A stretch of DNA of 60,160 nt from Owenia fusiformis (GCA_903813345.2 CAIIXF020000025.1:126001-186160), one strand, 5' to 3'. Positions 1 through 10,998 are shown, counted from the first letter of the stretch. Notes: generated by a model not told the origin, from the letters alone. A program made the numbers and translations.

Positions 1-1443
1 TTGAAGACATGTTATTAATGCATTCACATATGACTTTGTTGTCACAGCGTATCAATATTTTGTGATTTTTAAACAAGTGAGCCCATGTATTCATGCTAAT
101 AACGATTGGGATCAATTCTTTAGTAGATATGTCTAGTTCTTTAGCTTCGTTTGTCCATCGTAAAAAGAACCATTTTGTTTTGAATACCCCTGCACACCCG
201 ATATTGCCAGAAGCGTCACAAAATAATTGTAGCGTGTCCGAGTCGACGAATTCTTGATGTAGGAAAAAAGAAGCGGAATTATACTTTATCAAGAAAGTAT
301 GCCACATTTCTAAATCCAGCCGTGCTTCTTTGGAGTTACTTTTGCAGACTTTTTACGTTTTTTATGTGTACTAATTATTGATTGGCCTAGCAATTCATAC
401 AGACGTTTTGATGCCATTCTGCCCGGTCTTACGGCTCTGGTTGCAAATGCTAACTTGCCTAACAGCGATTCTAAATCATGTTGTCGTATGATTTTACATT
501 TTTCGTATTTGTTTACTAAAGTGCGAAGGTCTGTCAATTCATCTAAAGGTAGACGAGCTTCCCATTTGACGGTATCCAATTCTATTCTAAAAACTGTCAA
601 CTGTGTCTGGACCACATGTCTTTGATTGCTTAATTGGCAAATTAAGTCTTTCGGCAATTGCCAAAAATGTTTAAAGGTCTCTATCGCATTTGTTCGATCT
701 CGGTGGGCCGATTAAAATAAAGTCATCTAAACAGTATGCGACTGATCGTATGTTAAATTTGTGACGTGCAATAAATTCTACAGCAGTACTAAAACATTCA
801 AATATACTACAAGATGATGCACAGCCTTGAGGTAATGTTTTATCAAAATAGTAATGACTGTCCCACAATATGCCTAAGAGATGGTGATCTGATGGATGTA
901 TTGGGATAATTTTGAAACTATTTTCTACATCTGTTTTTGCAATAAGTGAACCATGGCCATTGTCTTGAATTAGTTCTATTACATCATCGATACTTTGGTA
1001 TTTTACTGCTGAATCAACTTTTGAAATGCCGTCATTGACAGATGCTCCACCTGGATAGCTAAGGTCATGTATTGTTCTGTATTTATTTTTTTATTTTTTG
1101 GGAATATGACCTAAAGGACTTAATATAAATGCATCATTAAATTCTGGTGGTATTTGACTAAAAGGGGCCTGCCATTTTTTTTAATTGTACTTCATTTTCT
1201 AAATATGTTTTGATTGGCAAGCATTGCTGAATCATTTATTCCTTACTTTCTTATTGGGGTTAATTTGTTTTGTGTTGTCAAATTTAATTTGAATCCCGAG
1301 GTGAAACCTTGAATTAGGTAGTCCGATTTTTTTGAATCGTAGCCTTGCATAACAAGCTCGGAATCATTTTCTTCACGTGGTTGTGCATTGTGTACTGAGG
1401 TTGTGATCCTTGTTGCATTTTTTGCATGTGGGTATATAGGCAC
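1..1443 (-). pseudogene. Reverse transcriptase-RNase H of YR retroelement, frameshifted
   Basis: Reading leftward: a linker with QGFTSGFKL (about 1310), the palm with IHDLSYPGGASVNDG (about 1070), the catalytic box CLDDFILIG (about 745-715, Asp-Asp intact), IELDTVKWEARLP (about 570-540), the thumb with LLGKLAFATRAVRPGR, and RNase H with FCDASGNIGCAGVF (about 215-180) and CDNKVICECINN (about 45-10). An in-frame TAA lies near 1090, and frame changes occur near 660, 590 and 355 (the last in an A-rich run). RT and RNase H would copy element RNA into DNA. The first RNase H Asp and a later CDN are present, but the frame damage means it is dead. It continues off the left edge. Confidence 0.75.
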
Positions 1444-1444
1444 A

Positions 1445-2405
1445 TGATTTTCCTCGCATGCATTTTCCTGTGTTAGCGAAGTTGTAGCAGTGGCCTTCCT
1501 GGACTGGATTGATGAGTGAGTTAAGACTTAGATTGGCCTCAAAAATTAGATGTGCTTGCATTAGGTTTTGTTTTTTGGGAGATTCCTAAATTATTGTTTT
1601 TGTATTGCCTAGATTTCGCTCTTGCGCTGTCAACAAGGTCCTTGTTTCGAACACCCCAAGTTAATGGAACAGACGTCTTATGCAATCTAAAATTTTCATC
1701 ATAGGTTTTTGCTACCCAAAACCCATGCTCGGACAAAATGTCCTTCACATCTTCCATATATTTCATGAGCCCCCCTATTTGTTCGTGGTGTACTTTCCAA
1801 TATATTGCGATGAAAACATGAAAAGCCATGGACCACTGGTCAAACGTTTTTATTTCAATGCGGGGTTTTGATGGATTTGCAGCAACTGACAACGTTTGTT
1901 TTTTGATCGTAACAGTTATATCTGTTTCACCAGGTATTTTTTTCAAAAGATGTGCAATATCAATGTATTTGTCCGAAACTATTTTGATTTTGAGTTTTTG
2001 ACTAATCCCACTGTCGAGTGGAATGCCTGATGATAATGGTAAAAATCTTTTTGAATTGAGGAGTTCATTAGCTGCAGAGGGACACTCACCTTGTTTTATC
2101 AGCGCTGATATGGCTTATTCTACATTGGAATTGTCCTCATCACCTCTGGATGGTGCCAAGGTTACTTCGTCGTCCAATTCTGCATTGTTTGCATCAGACG
2201 AAGGTTCCTGATGAATTGTGTCAGATGATGTGTTTGTATTATTCAATACTGTTTGTTTTTCGATAAGTGCGCTAATCGTCGGCATTAGTTTTCCCACAAC
2301 TTCTTGTACTATTTCGTCACTGCTTTTTGTGGCGTCCTGACGCTGATGTTTTTGACCACCTGACGAAGGTCTAGAGGTGGCTTTTCTTTTTGGAGGCATT
2401 AGCAC
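1445..2405 (-). pseudogene. Gag-like protein of YR retroelement with cysteine/histidine finger
   Basis: The product starts at an ATG at 2405 with a basic, Ser/Lys-rich N-terminus (MPPKRKATSRPSSGG). A second block at 1946-1539 contains FDQWSMAFHVFIAIYWKVH and ENFRLHKT, the conserved core seen in gag-like proteins of DIRS/Ngaro elements, which presumably packages element RNA. A third block (1561-1445) has a Cys/His cluster, CYNFANTGKCMRGKSC followed by CKKCNKDH, the usual nucleic-acid-binding finger of these proteins. The three blocks lie in different frames and the 1946-2115 segment has stops, so this is a broken gene. It precedes the RT on the same strand. Confidence 0.7.
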
Positions 2406-2540
2406 CTGGAAGTAATTATTTTTGGCAGTACATTGACTTTATAATAAAACTCAAACGTCAATTTTAGGTGTGTGAAATATTATGCCACAAATTTTTAATT
2501 ATAATTAACAAAATGTGTCAAAGTAGGCAGTAATGTATTT

Positions 2541-2858
2541 CGTAGTGCTACTGACATTACGATGGATTATGAATGTAATAGATGTATTATAAGCTATGTA
2601 AATGAAGGCCATAATGCTACTGACATTATGTCCATAATGCTACTGACATTATGGTAAATTAAAATGATTAGATGATCATCATGTAAAAAATTGAAACGCT
2701 TCATACTTTGGCAGTATAATGCGAATCTAGTATTATGAAATAGTCTCTTTACCATTTACTGATAGTAAGAGTATTAACGTATTTTCCGGTATTAACATAA
2801 ATGCTTTCTATTACTGATAGAAAGAGTATATTAAGTATTTTCTGCTACTGACAGAAAA
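2541..2858. repeat. Array of hairpins with variable stems and constant TACTGA loop
   Basis: Five clean hairpins share a loop containing TACTGA while the stems differ: 2541-2561 (cgtagtg/cattacg, one G-T pair), 2610-2630 (cataatg/cattatg), 2632-2654 (ccataatg/cattatgg), 2804-2824 (ctttctat/atagaaag) and 2838-2858 (ttttctg/cagaaaa). A sixth, imperfect one spans 2745-2771. The loop is ctactga in four and ttactga in two. The array lies between the SGNH remnant and the gag-like gene, where the terminal repeats of a tyrosine-recombinase retroelement could fall. Function unknown. Confidence 0.85.
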
Positions 2859-3003
2859 GCCTACTTTGACTGAAATTGTAATTTTGTGGTTGTGGACTTA
2901 AATGTATGTTATAAATAGTTAAATACATAATAATGTTTTTTTTAAATATATTAATGAATTAATTAATTAATTAATGTTGCTAGCAATATAGCAAAGACAC
3001 AAC

Positions 3004-3474
3004 TCACTGTAGTAATTTACGTTTTGAGAAAATAAGGATCCTTTTTAGATTTGTGGCAAATTTTTCATTGACTAAGTCCGAAAGATGAATGCCCTTTGAA
3101 TCATACAATGTCGTGACTTCGTTGTAGAATCCTTGATTTGAAAATACAAAGATGCGCTCATATTTGACTCCAATGGAATTTAATTTAGCATTGAACAATA
3201 ATCAGCGGCTTTCATAGTTTTCATAAAGAGTGTTTGTCGGTGTAAGACGTTTAAAAGCATGACCAATGCATACAAGTTTTATGCTGTCAAATCCTTCTAG
3301 GAGAAAGTTAGCTGTGCTTTCTACTTTTGTAATAATTTTATCTATGTCGCAATGACGCACATCCAGATCATTTCCGCCAAACTGTAAGTATACAACCATC
3401 GGCGAAAAAGCTTTTACCTCTTCAGACAGTTGTGCTGATAACATTTTCTTTTGATATTTCAATTTCGATCCCAA
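3004..3474 (-). pseudogene. SGNH-hydrolase-like domain, fragmentary
   Basis: Two adjacent minus-strand pieces (3474-3202 and 3198-3004) in different frames read as the C-terminal two thirds of an SGNH (GDSL-like) hydrolase: a beta strand plus VVYLQFGGNDLD (the N-containing block), then YDSKGIHLS, which carries the Asp-x-x-His pair of the last block. The N-terminal Ser block is missing. SGNH-type hydrolase ORFs are carried by some Ngaro-type elements, so this may belong to the neighbouring retroelement or to a tandem copy of it. The DNA encoding its first ~45 residues is repeated at about 4360-4500. Not functional as it stands. Confidence 0.6.
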
Positions 3475-3697
3475 TCTCCAGTGGAAACTGCAAGTTTAAA
3501 TTTCAATATTTATACGTATACATAAAGTGAGTTCGTATTCTCTCACTGTAATTGTAAGACTGCTTGATACTTGTGTTGGAATGGAATACTGACCAAGCAG
3601 TCCCCTCCTTCTTATTGGATAACCCTGTGTTACTATGGAAACGCTCAGACTACAAAACACCTTATTGGCATAAGTGTAGAATATCTGTTTTATTTAG

Positions 3698-3778
3698 TTA
3701 CTTGATGGTGGAAAATTTGACATTGCTAATAACAAGCCACTGAGCATGCATTGCATTAACAGCTGGTCTGCAGCTTAA
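3698..3778 (+). other. Small exon-like unit DGGKF, copy 1 of five
   Basis: After a pyrimidine-rich tract ending in ttttatttag, an open frame reads LLDGGKFDIANNKP and stops at TAA. Closely similar units lie at 3868-3948, 4705-4785 and 4873-4953, each after ...tttag, and a longer relative lies at 7503-7646. The repeated acceptor-like AG followed at once by an open frame suggests copies of a short terminal exon. Product unrecognised. Confidence 0.4.
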
Positions 3779-3867
3779 CTTCCTCTCAGTTGAACTCAAT
3801 TCCCTTTTGCTTCTTCATGAAATCAGTGTGAATACATATGTTTGGTAATTTTTTTTATCTGTTTTAG

Positions 3868-3948
3868 TTACTTGATGGTGGAAAATTTGTCATTGCTAAC
3901 AACAAGCCACTGGGCATGTGTAGCATTAACAGCTGGTCTGCAGCTTAA
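3868..3948 (+). other. Small exon-like unit DGGKF, copy 2
   Basis: The sequence ctgttttag is followed by an open frame LLDGGKFVIANNKPLG ending in TAA. It differs from copy 1 at a few residues (V for D, G for S). Confidence 0.4.
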
Positions 3949-4704
3949 CTTCCTATCAATTGACCCCAATTCCCTTTTGCTTCTCTATGAAATCAGTGTG
4001 AATACATATGTATGGTAATTATTTTCTGTTTTAGTTACAGTATATGGGTATATAGGCCTCTCTAGATTGTGGGTGCTTATACGTAATCTACACAGTTGCT
4101 CATAAATATGGAATATTAAATTTGTCAGATCAAAATTCAAGTTTTGGATGAAGATAACATTTATTTGGAGTCGTTTAAGCAATTTATTTTCTAGGCAAAT
4201 TATAATTATGTATTTAATCTACAAATCAACATTTTTTAGGGAAAAATATTTATATTTATGTTTAAAAATTTGCTGTTGTTAAATATGGAGTAGTCTAAAA
4301 AAGATTTGCATTTTCAAAACACCCCACTTCAAATTTTAATGTAAAGCGGATCAAACAAATGACGCACATCCAGATCATTTCCGCCAAACTGTAAGTATAC
4401 AACCATCGGCGAAAAAGCTTTTACCTCTTCAGACAGATATGCTGATAAAATTTTCTTTTGATATTTCGATTTCGATCCCAATCTCCAGTGGAAACTGCAA
4501 GTTTAACTTTCAATATTTATACGTATACATAAAGTGAGTTTGTATTCTCTCACTGTAATTGTAAGACTGCTTGATACTTGTGTTGGAATGGAATACTGAC
4601 CAAGCAGTCCCTTCCTTCTTATTGGATAACCCTGTGTTACTATGGAAACGCTCAGACTACAAAACCACTTATTGGCATAAGTGTAGAATATCTGTTTTAT
4701 TTAG

Positions 4705-4785
4705 TTACTTGATGGTGGAAAATTTGACATTGCTAATAACAAGCCACTGAGCATGCATTGCATTAACAGCTGGTCTGCAGCTTAA
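4705..4785 (+). other. Small exon-like unit DGGKF, copy 3 (in the second 1 kb duplicate)
   Basis: Equivalent of copy 1 in the second 1 kb unit, with the same acceptor-like ttttatttag and the same stop. Confidence 0.4.
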
Positions 4786-4872
4786 CTTCCTCTCAGTTGA
4801 ACTCAATTCCCTTTTGCTTCTCCATGAAATCAGTGTGAATACATATGTACGGTAACTTTTTATCTGTTTTAG

Positions 4873-4953
4873 TTAATTGATGGTGGAAAATTTGTCATTG
4901 CTAACAACAAGCCACTGGGCATGTGTAGCATTAACAGCTGGTCTGCAGCTTAA
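4873..4953 (+). other. Small exon-like unit DGGKF, copy 4
   Basis: Equivalent of copy 2 in the second 1 kb unit. It begins LIDGGKFVIANN (L to I change) after ctgttttag. Confidence 0.4.
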
Positions 4954-5445
4954 CTTCCTATCAGTTGACCCCAATTCCCTTTTGCCTCTCTATGAAATCA
5001 GTGTGAATACATATGTATGGTAATTATTTTCTGTTTTAGTTACAGTATATGGGTAAATAGGCCTCTCTAGATTGTGGGTGCTTATACGTAATCTACACAG
5101 TTGCTCAAAAATATGGAATATTAAATTTGTCAGATCAAAATTCAAGTTTTGGATGAAGATAACATTTATTTGGAGTCGTTTAAGCAATTTATTTTCTAGG
5201 CAAATTACAATTTTGTATTTAATCTACAAATCAACATTTTTTAGGGAAAAAATATTTATATTTATGTTTAAAAATTTGCTGTCGTTAAAAATGGAGTAGT
5301 CTAAAAAGATTTGCATTTTCAAAACACCCCACTTCAAATTTTAATGGAAAGCGGATCAAACAAACTAAACATCAAGTCATGAAGATGAATAAGTCCCCTA
5401 TCCCATAACCGCACTAATATATGGTATGTCTTCCTAATGCTGCAA

Positions 5446-5640
5446 TCAGAGCATCCATCCTGTGGGGCCTGCTGTCAATGAGCTGTCTGACCTATCTGCA
5501 TTGGCATTTGGTAATAGATGTAGGTCCAAAAGGTCACTGTATCTCTCACCGCTGACTTTACAGTTCAGATTCACTAAGGGGGTGCGACTCTCTTTGGTGA
5601 ACACCACCTCAAATATGAACAGAACCACTTCTATGAGCTA
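5446..5640 (-). pseudogene. Tc1/mariner transposase fragment (probable)
   Basis: A minus-strand open frame contains VVFTKESRTPLVNL followed by GERYSD, reminiscent of the catalytic-core stretch (VxFxDESR...GERY) of Tc1-like transposases, with Lys in place of the first catalytic Asp. No terminal inverted repeats were found next to it. It sits directly after the 1 kb tandem duplication. Recognition is by motif only, so confidence is moderate to low. Confidence 0.4.
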
Positions 5641-5979
5641 CTTTTGATAATAATCAATTTTATGTTCAAATATGAAAAGGAAATTGGGGAGCAATTATCA
5701 TTTTTCAACAAATTATCATTTGTAAGAATAAAACCAAACAATTTATATCTATAAAATATTCCATGTTTATGAGCAACCGTGTAGTTACATGTTTAGCGTT
5801 TGAAAGTGTCATTTCTGAAAGAAAGTGTTCAAATCCAAAGTGTGATTTTAGTTGTTGAAATAGTTTCCCATCATTCCCACTTATCAGATTCTTCCCATAT
5901 ACTTGATATCTCTCTATTAATTTCTTTTTGACTTTAATAGCAATCCTATTTGTGCTCTTAATGTTTACCTTATCTTCAA

Positions 5980-7502
5980 AATTTCATTCATCAGACATTT
6001 TTATTATTTTAATATGGCACACTATATTTTTGAGTTGTTTGTGCCATTTAAATGTGTTATTTGTTAAATCAAATGTTTTACTCATAATTAATGAATCGTT
6101 CAGTAAACTCCCATTCGAACTCAATTCTAAATGACCGCAGTATTTAATTTGTGTTTTTATAATATCAACTACCAAAGGCATTCTTCCCAATTCTCCTCTT
6201 ACTGCCATGTTTGTGGCTTTACTATGAACCTCGAGAACATATTTTTGGAACTGAATATGATTGTTTTCAATTAAAGCATTTTCGTATTTCTGTTCAATAT
6301 CTCAATTAGTTAAGCAGTCATACTTGGTATATATATTATTACACCATATTTCCGAACCGTATAAGCAATGGGTTTGATAAGTTGATTATACAATTTCAGT
6401 GAAGACTTCATCTCTGTACCGCTTGTCAATTGATAAACTTCAAACATGGCTTTATTTGCTTTTTTATGTTTTGCTGGGCTGGTTTAAAAGATCCTGAAGC
6501 ACTTAAGGTAATTCCCAAATATGTATATATTCTTACCATTTGTTTGAAATTGTTCTTGACAAACTTTGTCACATTTCCAGAATTTCATAATATTTGTTTT
6601 ATCAATGTTAATTTATAAGTTTCAAGTCATCACACAAGGATTCAAAAGTGTTTTAGCTGCATTCCTTCTTTCCTTCTCTACTAGTATCTGCATATGACTA
6701 AATCGACTGCAAATAGCAAACTGCTAACATGTTGAGTTTCAAGGAATGGAGATTCCCCAACATTATCAAACTTTTTTATAAAATAATTTATATATATGTT
6801 AAATAATAATGGACTGAGTGAGTCTCCTTGTTTTACACCCCTAGTACATGAAAATGATTCTGTATAATTACACACGCCCTGGCATTTTGTAGAAATGCCC
6901 TTTAATTCCTGACTTTTGTAACTTATATATAAGGCCTGTGTGCCATATCGAATCAAATGCCTTCTTTAGGTCCACAAAGCAGGCATAGAAATTACATTTA
7001 TTTTCATGAATATATTTCTCAATAAGAGACCGACTTATAAATATATGGTTGGTCGTTCTTGCTTTCTTCATAAAACCTGCCTGGTTTTGTGAAATAATAT
7101 TATTTGATTTGACAAATGTATAAAGGTGACTATATAGCACATTGGAGAAACTTTTTGATAAGCATTCTGAAATAAATATGCCATGATAGTTACCTGGTAC
7201 TCCAAGGTCATTTTCTTATAAATTGATACAATATAGGATTCATTCCACTTTACTGGGTATTGGTTATTAGATAATATTTAATGGAATATTTTGCAAATGC
7301 AAGGAATTAAAATTTGCCTTCCTGCCTTTACCCATTCATTAGATATTCCACTTTTACCCGCAGCTTTTTTTTATTTTTTAGTTGGTTTACTACCATATTG
7401 ATCTCTTCATATGTTATCTTTTAACTAAGTCTCAAAATTAGACTCATTTTTTAGTTTTTTAAATGTATTTAAAATATCATTGTCATCATTACTGTTAAAT
7501 GT
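5980..7502 (-). mobile_element. LINE (jockey/CR1-like) RT copy, dead
   Basis: On the minus strand from 7502 down: connecting region with KAAGKSGISNEW (about 7375), NYHGIFISECLSKSF (about 7190), ISQNQAGFMKKARTTNHIF, FVDLKKAFDSIWH (about 6970), RGVKQGDSLSPLLFNIYIN (about 6835) and LLFAVDLVI (about 6695), then YLGITLSASGSF (about 6500) and GELGRMPLVV (about 6190). This is the normal order of a LINE RT palm, thumb and C-terminal region. The catalytic FADD box reads FAVD, so the enzyme would be inactive, and several frameshifts are present. The 5' end is truncated at 7502 exactly where an exon-like unit begins. Confidence 0.85.
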
Positions 7503-7646
7503 CATGATGGTGGAAAATTTGTCATTGCTGATGGATTGATTCGAGACTATTTTAATGCACCTACTGAAAGCTTGGATATAACAAAGGAGTCGCCTACAAA
7601 GAAGAGAAGGCTTTCAATCAGTGGATTTGTCAAAAATGTATATTGA
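7503..7646 (+). other. Exon-like unit DGGKF, extended copy with basic NLS-like tract
   Basis: An open frame of 47 codons plus stop begins HDGGKFVIADGLIRDYFN and continues through ESPTKKRRLSISGF to a TGA. The first residues match the four short units at 3.7-4.9 kb. PTKKRRL resembles a monopartite nuclear localisation signal. There is no ATG; it abuts the truncated LINE at 7502. It could be the last exon of an unidentified gene or the tail of a transposon protein. I do not recognise the family. Confidence 0.4.
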
Positions 7647-7689
7647 TTAAATAGTAAGCCAGTCTAACTCAAATATCAAGTATTATTAT

Positions 7690-7945
7690 ATTGTAGACTC
7701 TGGAGGATGTACCAATTAAACCCTTTAAGACTCTAGAGGCTGTACCATTTTAGATTTTTGGAGGCTATACCCATCATAGACTTTTGGAGGCTGTACCCTC
7801 TTAAACTTTTGGAGGCTGTACCCATCCTATACTTTGCATCTGGAAGGTGTACCATCTTTTCTTGAAGGCTGTTCGTAGAACTCATCAAAGGCTCTGGAGG
7901 CTATACCATCTTTGACTCTGGAGGTTATATCCATTGTAGACTGTT
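7690..7945. repeat. Degenerate ~35 bp tandem repeat
   Basis: About seven diverged units are built around tggaggctgtaccc with alternating t-rich spacers. No coding potential. Confidence 0.75.
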
Positions 7946-8152
7946 CATACGACTTACAGTTTGAAAACAGACTCCAGTATCTTGTTCTGATTTGTGCCTC
8001 AGAAAATTCAAAATGGTTGCCTTACAGGAATTCACAATTTTAAAATCTAAATTTTTCATTTCTAACCAAAGTAATAATGAGTATTACTAATTGGAATTTT
8101 AGTTATTTGTTGGGATTTGTTACTATTTATTGCTATATTTTTTGTATTGTAG

Positions 8153-8400
8153 TTCTTGAAACTATATACTCTCAATGATCCCAATACTTTAAAAACATAT
8201 AAACGTGTAGATGTTATATGGAGTCTCAAGAAAGGGTGCAACTTATATCTCCGGAAAAGAATGTTCTGAAAAAATGATTTTACTGAATAAGTCAGTAAAG
8301 ATACAAAGGTCCAGTGATTTGGTAATTCCTTTGGCCACTGTATAAGTGACAAAGTCAGTAGAATAAAAGAAAGGTTTGGTTGCTTCCATTCTATTGTTTA
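8153..8400 (+). pseudogene. Alpha module copy 1 (exon-like), frameshifted
   Basis: After tttgtattgtag, the sequence starts FLKLYTLNDPNTLKTYKRVD, like the intact copies at 18.1 and 19.0 kb. A one-base deletion (atatggagtc for atattggagtc) and a later gap break the frame. It is followed by the same 3' segment and a minus-strand LINE tail. Diverged, shorter copies lie near 8745-8920, 9290-9530 and 10432-10640. Confidence 0.5.
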
Positions 8401-8411
8401 ATGCTAATGCT

Positions 8412-8675
8412 TTATTTGATTGTGATTCCACATATATGGTTGTACATAACTTTAAGTCTTTGTTTACATATAAAAATAAAATATAATTGATTCCTTACAT
8501 TTTGGTCAAAGTATACATGTCCTAATTCCAGTGAAAAAAGCAAATATTTTATTTTTGATGCCTCAGTTGTTTTCCCAGATTGATCTCCTTGGTAAAGCAT
8601 ACTATAACATGATTTTGGATGTCTATGGTTAGGCATTTCTGTTAATTTTATCCAGTATTTTATGGTTCTGGGCAT
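8412..8675 (-). mobile_element. LINE 3' tail fragment
   Basis: The minus-strand frame reads RTIKYWIKLTEMPNHRHP, SCYSMLYQGDQSGK and LYFIFICKQRLK. This layout (IKYWxKL...Y.ML...FKQRLxD) is typical of the C-terminal part of LINE ORF2. The same tail recurs near 9170, 10275, 11370-11850, 12470, 13215 and 19395-19850, always downstream of exon-like plus-strand modules. Confidence 0.65.
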
Positions 8676-8679
8676 ATAA

Positions 8680-9912
8680 GTGATACAAAGTGGAAGTTGC
8701 TACATTTGTCTAATGCTGTTGCATCATTTGATTGTGATTTCACATCTATGTACACTTAATGACCCATTAAAAACCTACAAATGTGTAGATGTTATATATT
8801 GGAGTCTGAACCTCAAGAAAGAAGAATGATGTGAAAAAAACAGCATTCCCTTGGTCACCATCTATTCACAAGGCAAAGTGAGTAGAATAAAAGAAAGGAT
8901 AATAACAATGTTTTTTTATCACACCATTGGTGGGACATAGTTATCCTGATTGTGATTGTGGTTGTGATTTCTAGGATACGATTTTGAACTTAAAATTTGG
9001 CCAAACACTAAATTTTGAAATGTTTGTATCTTTTTCTCATTTGTTGGTTGAACCATAGTAAATGACTGATTAGTGTTTTCATTTAATTTTTTCTAATATG
9101 CAATTTTTTTTTCAAGATGACCATTGTCCTACAAGATGACGTCTATAAAATGACAAAGGTTTTATGGATACTTCTATGGATAGTTCTATTGATCTACTTG
9201 AAAAAGCATAGTATAACATATAAGTAATACAAAGTGGAAGTCTGCTACATTCGTCTAATTCTGTTACATCATTTGATTGTGATTTCTCATCTATGTACAC
9301 TTAATGACCCATGAAAAACCTACAAATTTGTAGATGTTATATTGGAGTCTGAACCTGAAGGGCGCAACTTACCATATCTCCGAATATGAATGTTGTCAAA
9401 AAAATAGTTGTACATGATTTTACCGTATAAGTCAGCAAAGATACAAAGTTCCAGTGATTTTTTGACAATTCCCTTAATCACCATCTATCTAAGTAGCAAA
9501 GTCAGTAGAATAAAATAAAAGTTTTGTTGCTTCCATTCTATTGTTTAATGCCGTTGCATTATTTGATTGTGATCCTACATCAATGACTGTACATAACTTT
9601 TAAGTCTTTGTTTACAGATAAAAATAAAATATAATTGATTCCTTACACTTTGCTCAAACTACACATGTTCTTATCTCTTTGAAAATGTAAAATAAAAATA
9701 AATTCAAAGATGAATTAGTTACCAGTAGTCAATAATCAACTTCACCACATTATTTTAAAATGATTCAGAAATCTTCAAATACTTCAATTTTTACACATTT
9801 TATATGTAAGAAGTTTTATTCTTTATTGGTGGCCATTTTGCTTTAGGTATGGTATTGTTCACCCTGTGCTTTGTTGAGTTTACTATTTATTGCTATATTT
9901 TTTATTTTGTAG
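8680..9912. repeat. Diverged alpha-module/LINE-tail repeats and intron-like sequence
   Basis: Contains two eroded alpha copies (about 8745-8920 and 9290-9530), each beginning atgtacacttaatgaccca, and a LINE-tail scrap near 9170-9240. At 9690-9912 is the AT-rich segment that also precedes the alpha modules at 10999 and 19015. No intact gene. Confidence 0.6.
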
Positions 9913-10165
9913 TTCTTGAAACTATATACATGTAGTGTCAATGATCCCAATACATCGAAAACATATAAACGTGTAGACGTTATATTGAAGTGAACCTCAA
10001 GAAAGGGCGCAACTTATACCTCCCAAAAAGAATGTTCTGAAAAAATGAATTTACTGAATAAGTCCGTATACAAAGGTCCAGTGATTTGGCAATTCCCTTG
10101 GTCACTATATCAGTAGAATAAAAGAAAGGTTTGGTTGCTTCCATTTTATTGTTTAATGCCGCTGC
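9913..10165 (+). pseudogene. Alpha module copy 4, frameshifted
   Basis: The acceptor-like ttttattttgtag is followed by FLKLYT; then a 6 bp insertion (acatgtag for actctc) and further gaps disrupt the frame. The upstream ~220 bp matches that of the copies at 10999 and 19015, so intron-like and exon-like parts were duplicated together. Confidence 0.5.
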
Positions 10166-10998
10166 ATTATTTGATTGTGATCCTACATCAATGACTACAT
10201 AACTTTTAAGTCTTTTTTTTACATATAAAATAAAATATAATTGATTTCTTACACTTTGCTCAAACTATACATGTCCCAATCCTAGTGAAAAAAGCAAATA
10301 TTTTATTTTTGATGTCTAAGTTGTTTTCCCAGATTGATCTACTTGAAAAAGCATAGTATAACATATACAAAGTGGAAGCTGCTACATTTGTCTAATGCTG
10401 TTACATCATTTGATTGTGATTTCACATCAATGTACACTTAATGACTCATTAAAAACCTACAAACTTGAAGATGTTATATTATATTAGATATTATATCTCC
10501 GAAGAAGAATGTTGTCAATAAGTCAGTAAAGATACAAAGGTCTAGTGATTTGACAATTCCCTTAATCACCATCTATCTAAGTGGCAATCAGTAGAATAAA
10601 AGAAAAGTTTGGTTGCTTCTATTCTATTGTTTAATGCCGCTGCATTATTTGATTGTGATACTACATCAATGACTACATAACTTTTAAGTCTTTGTTTACA
10701 TATTAAAATAAAATATAATTGATTTCTTACACTTTGCTCAAACTATACATGTTCTTATCCCTTTGAAAATGTAAAATAAAAATTTATTTAAAGATGAATT
10801 AGTTGCCAGTAGTTAATAATCAACTTCACCACATTATTTTAAAATAATTCAGAAATCTTCAAATACTTCAATTTTTACACATTTTATATGTAAGAAGTTT
10901 TATTCTTTATTGGTGGCCATCTTGCTTTAGGTATGGTATTGTTCACCCTGTGCTTTCTTGAGTTAACTATTTATTGCTATATTTCTTTTATTTTGTAG

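Larger units (their letters stand above)
1..2405 (-). mobile_element. DIRS/Ngaro-type (tyrosine-recombinase) retroelement, decayed, truncated by window edge
   Basis: Minus-strand remnants occur in the order expected for this class: gag-like protein (2405 to about 1450), then RT (about 1443 to 590), then RT tail and RNase H (590 to 1). The RT has the motif RTIHDLSYPGGASVNDGIS (about 1079-1023) and LPQGCASSCSIFE, both typical of DIRS/Ngaro RTs rather than LTR or LINE RTs. The tyrosine recombinase would lie beyond base 1 and cannot be seen. Several frameshifts and stops make it inactive. The class call is firm; Ngaro versus DIRS versus PAT is not resolved. Confidence 0.8.
3351..5364. repeat. Two-copy tandem duplication, unit about 1,007 bp
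   Basis: Copy 1 (3351-4359) and copy 2 (about 4358-5364) match almost throughout. Both begin with aatgacgcacatccagat and end with gcggatcaaacaaa. Differences are scattered single bases and short indels, so the duplication is fairly recent. Each copy holds the 5' part of the SGNH remnant and two internal ~170 bp repeats. Confidence 0.9.

Noticed and set aside
2023-2211. Plus-strand ORF of 62 codons
   Set aside because: Antisense to the gag-like protein of the YR retroelement.
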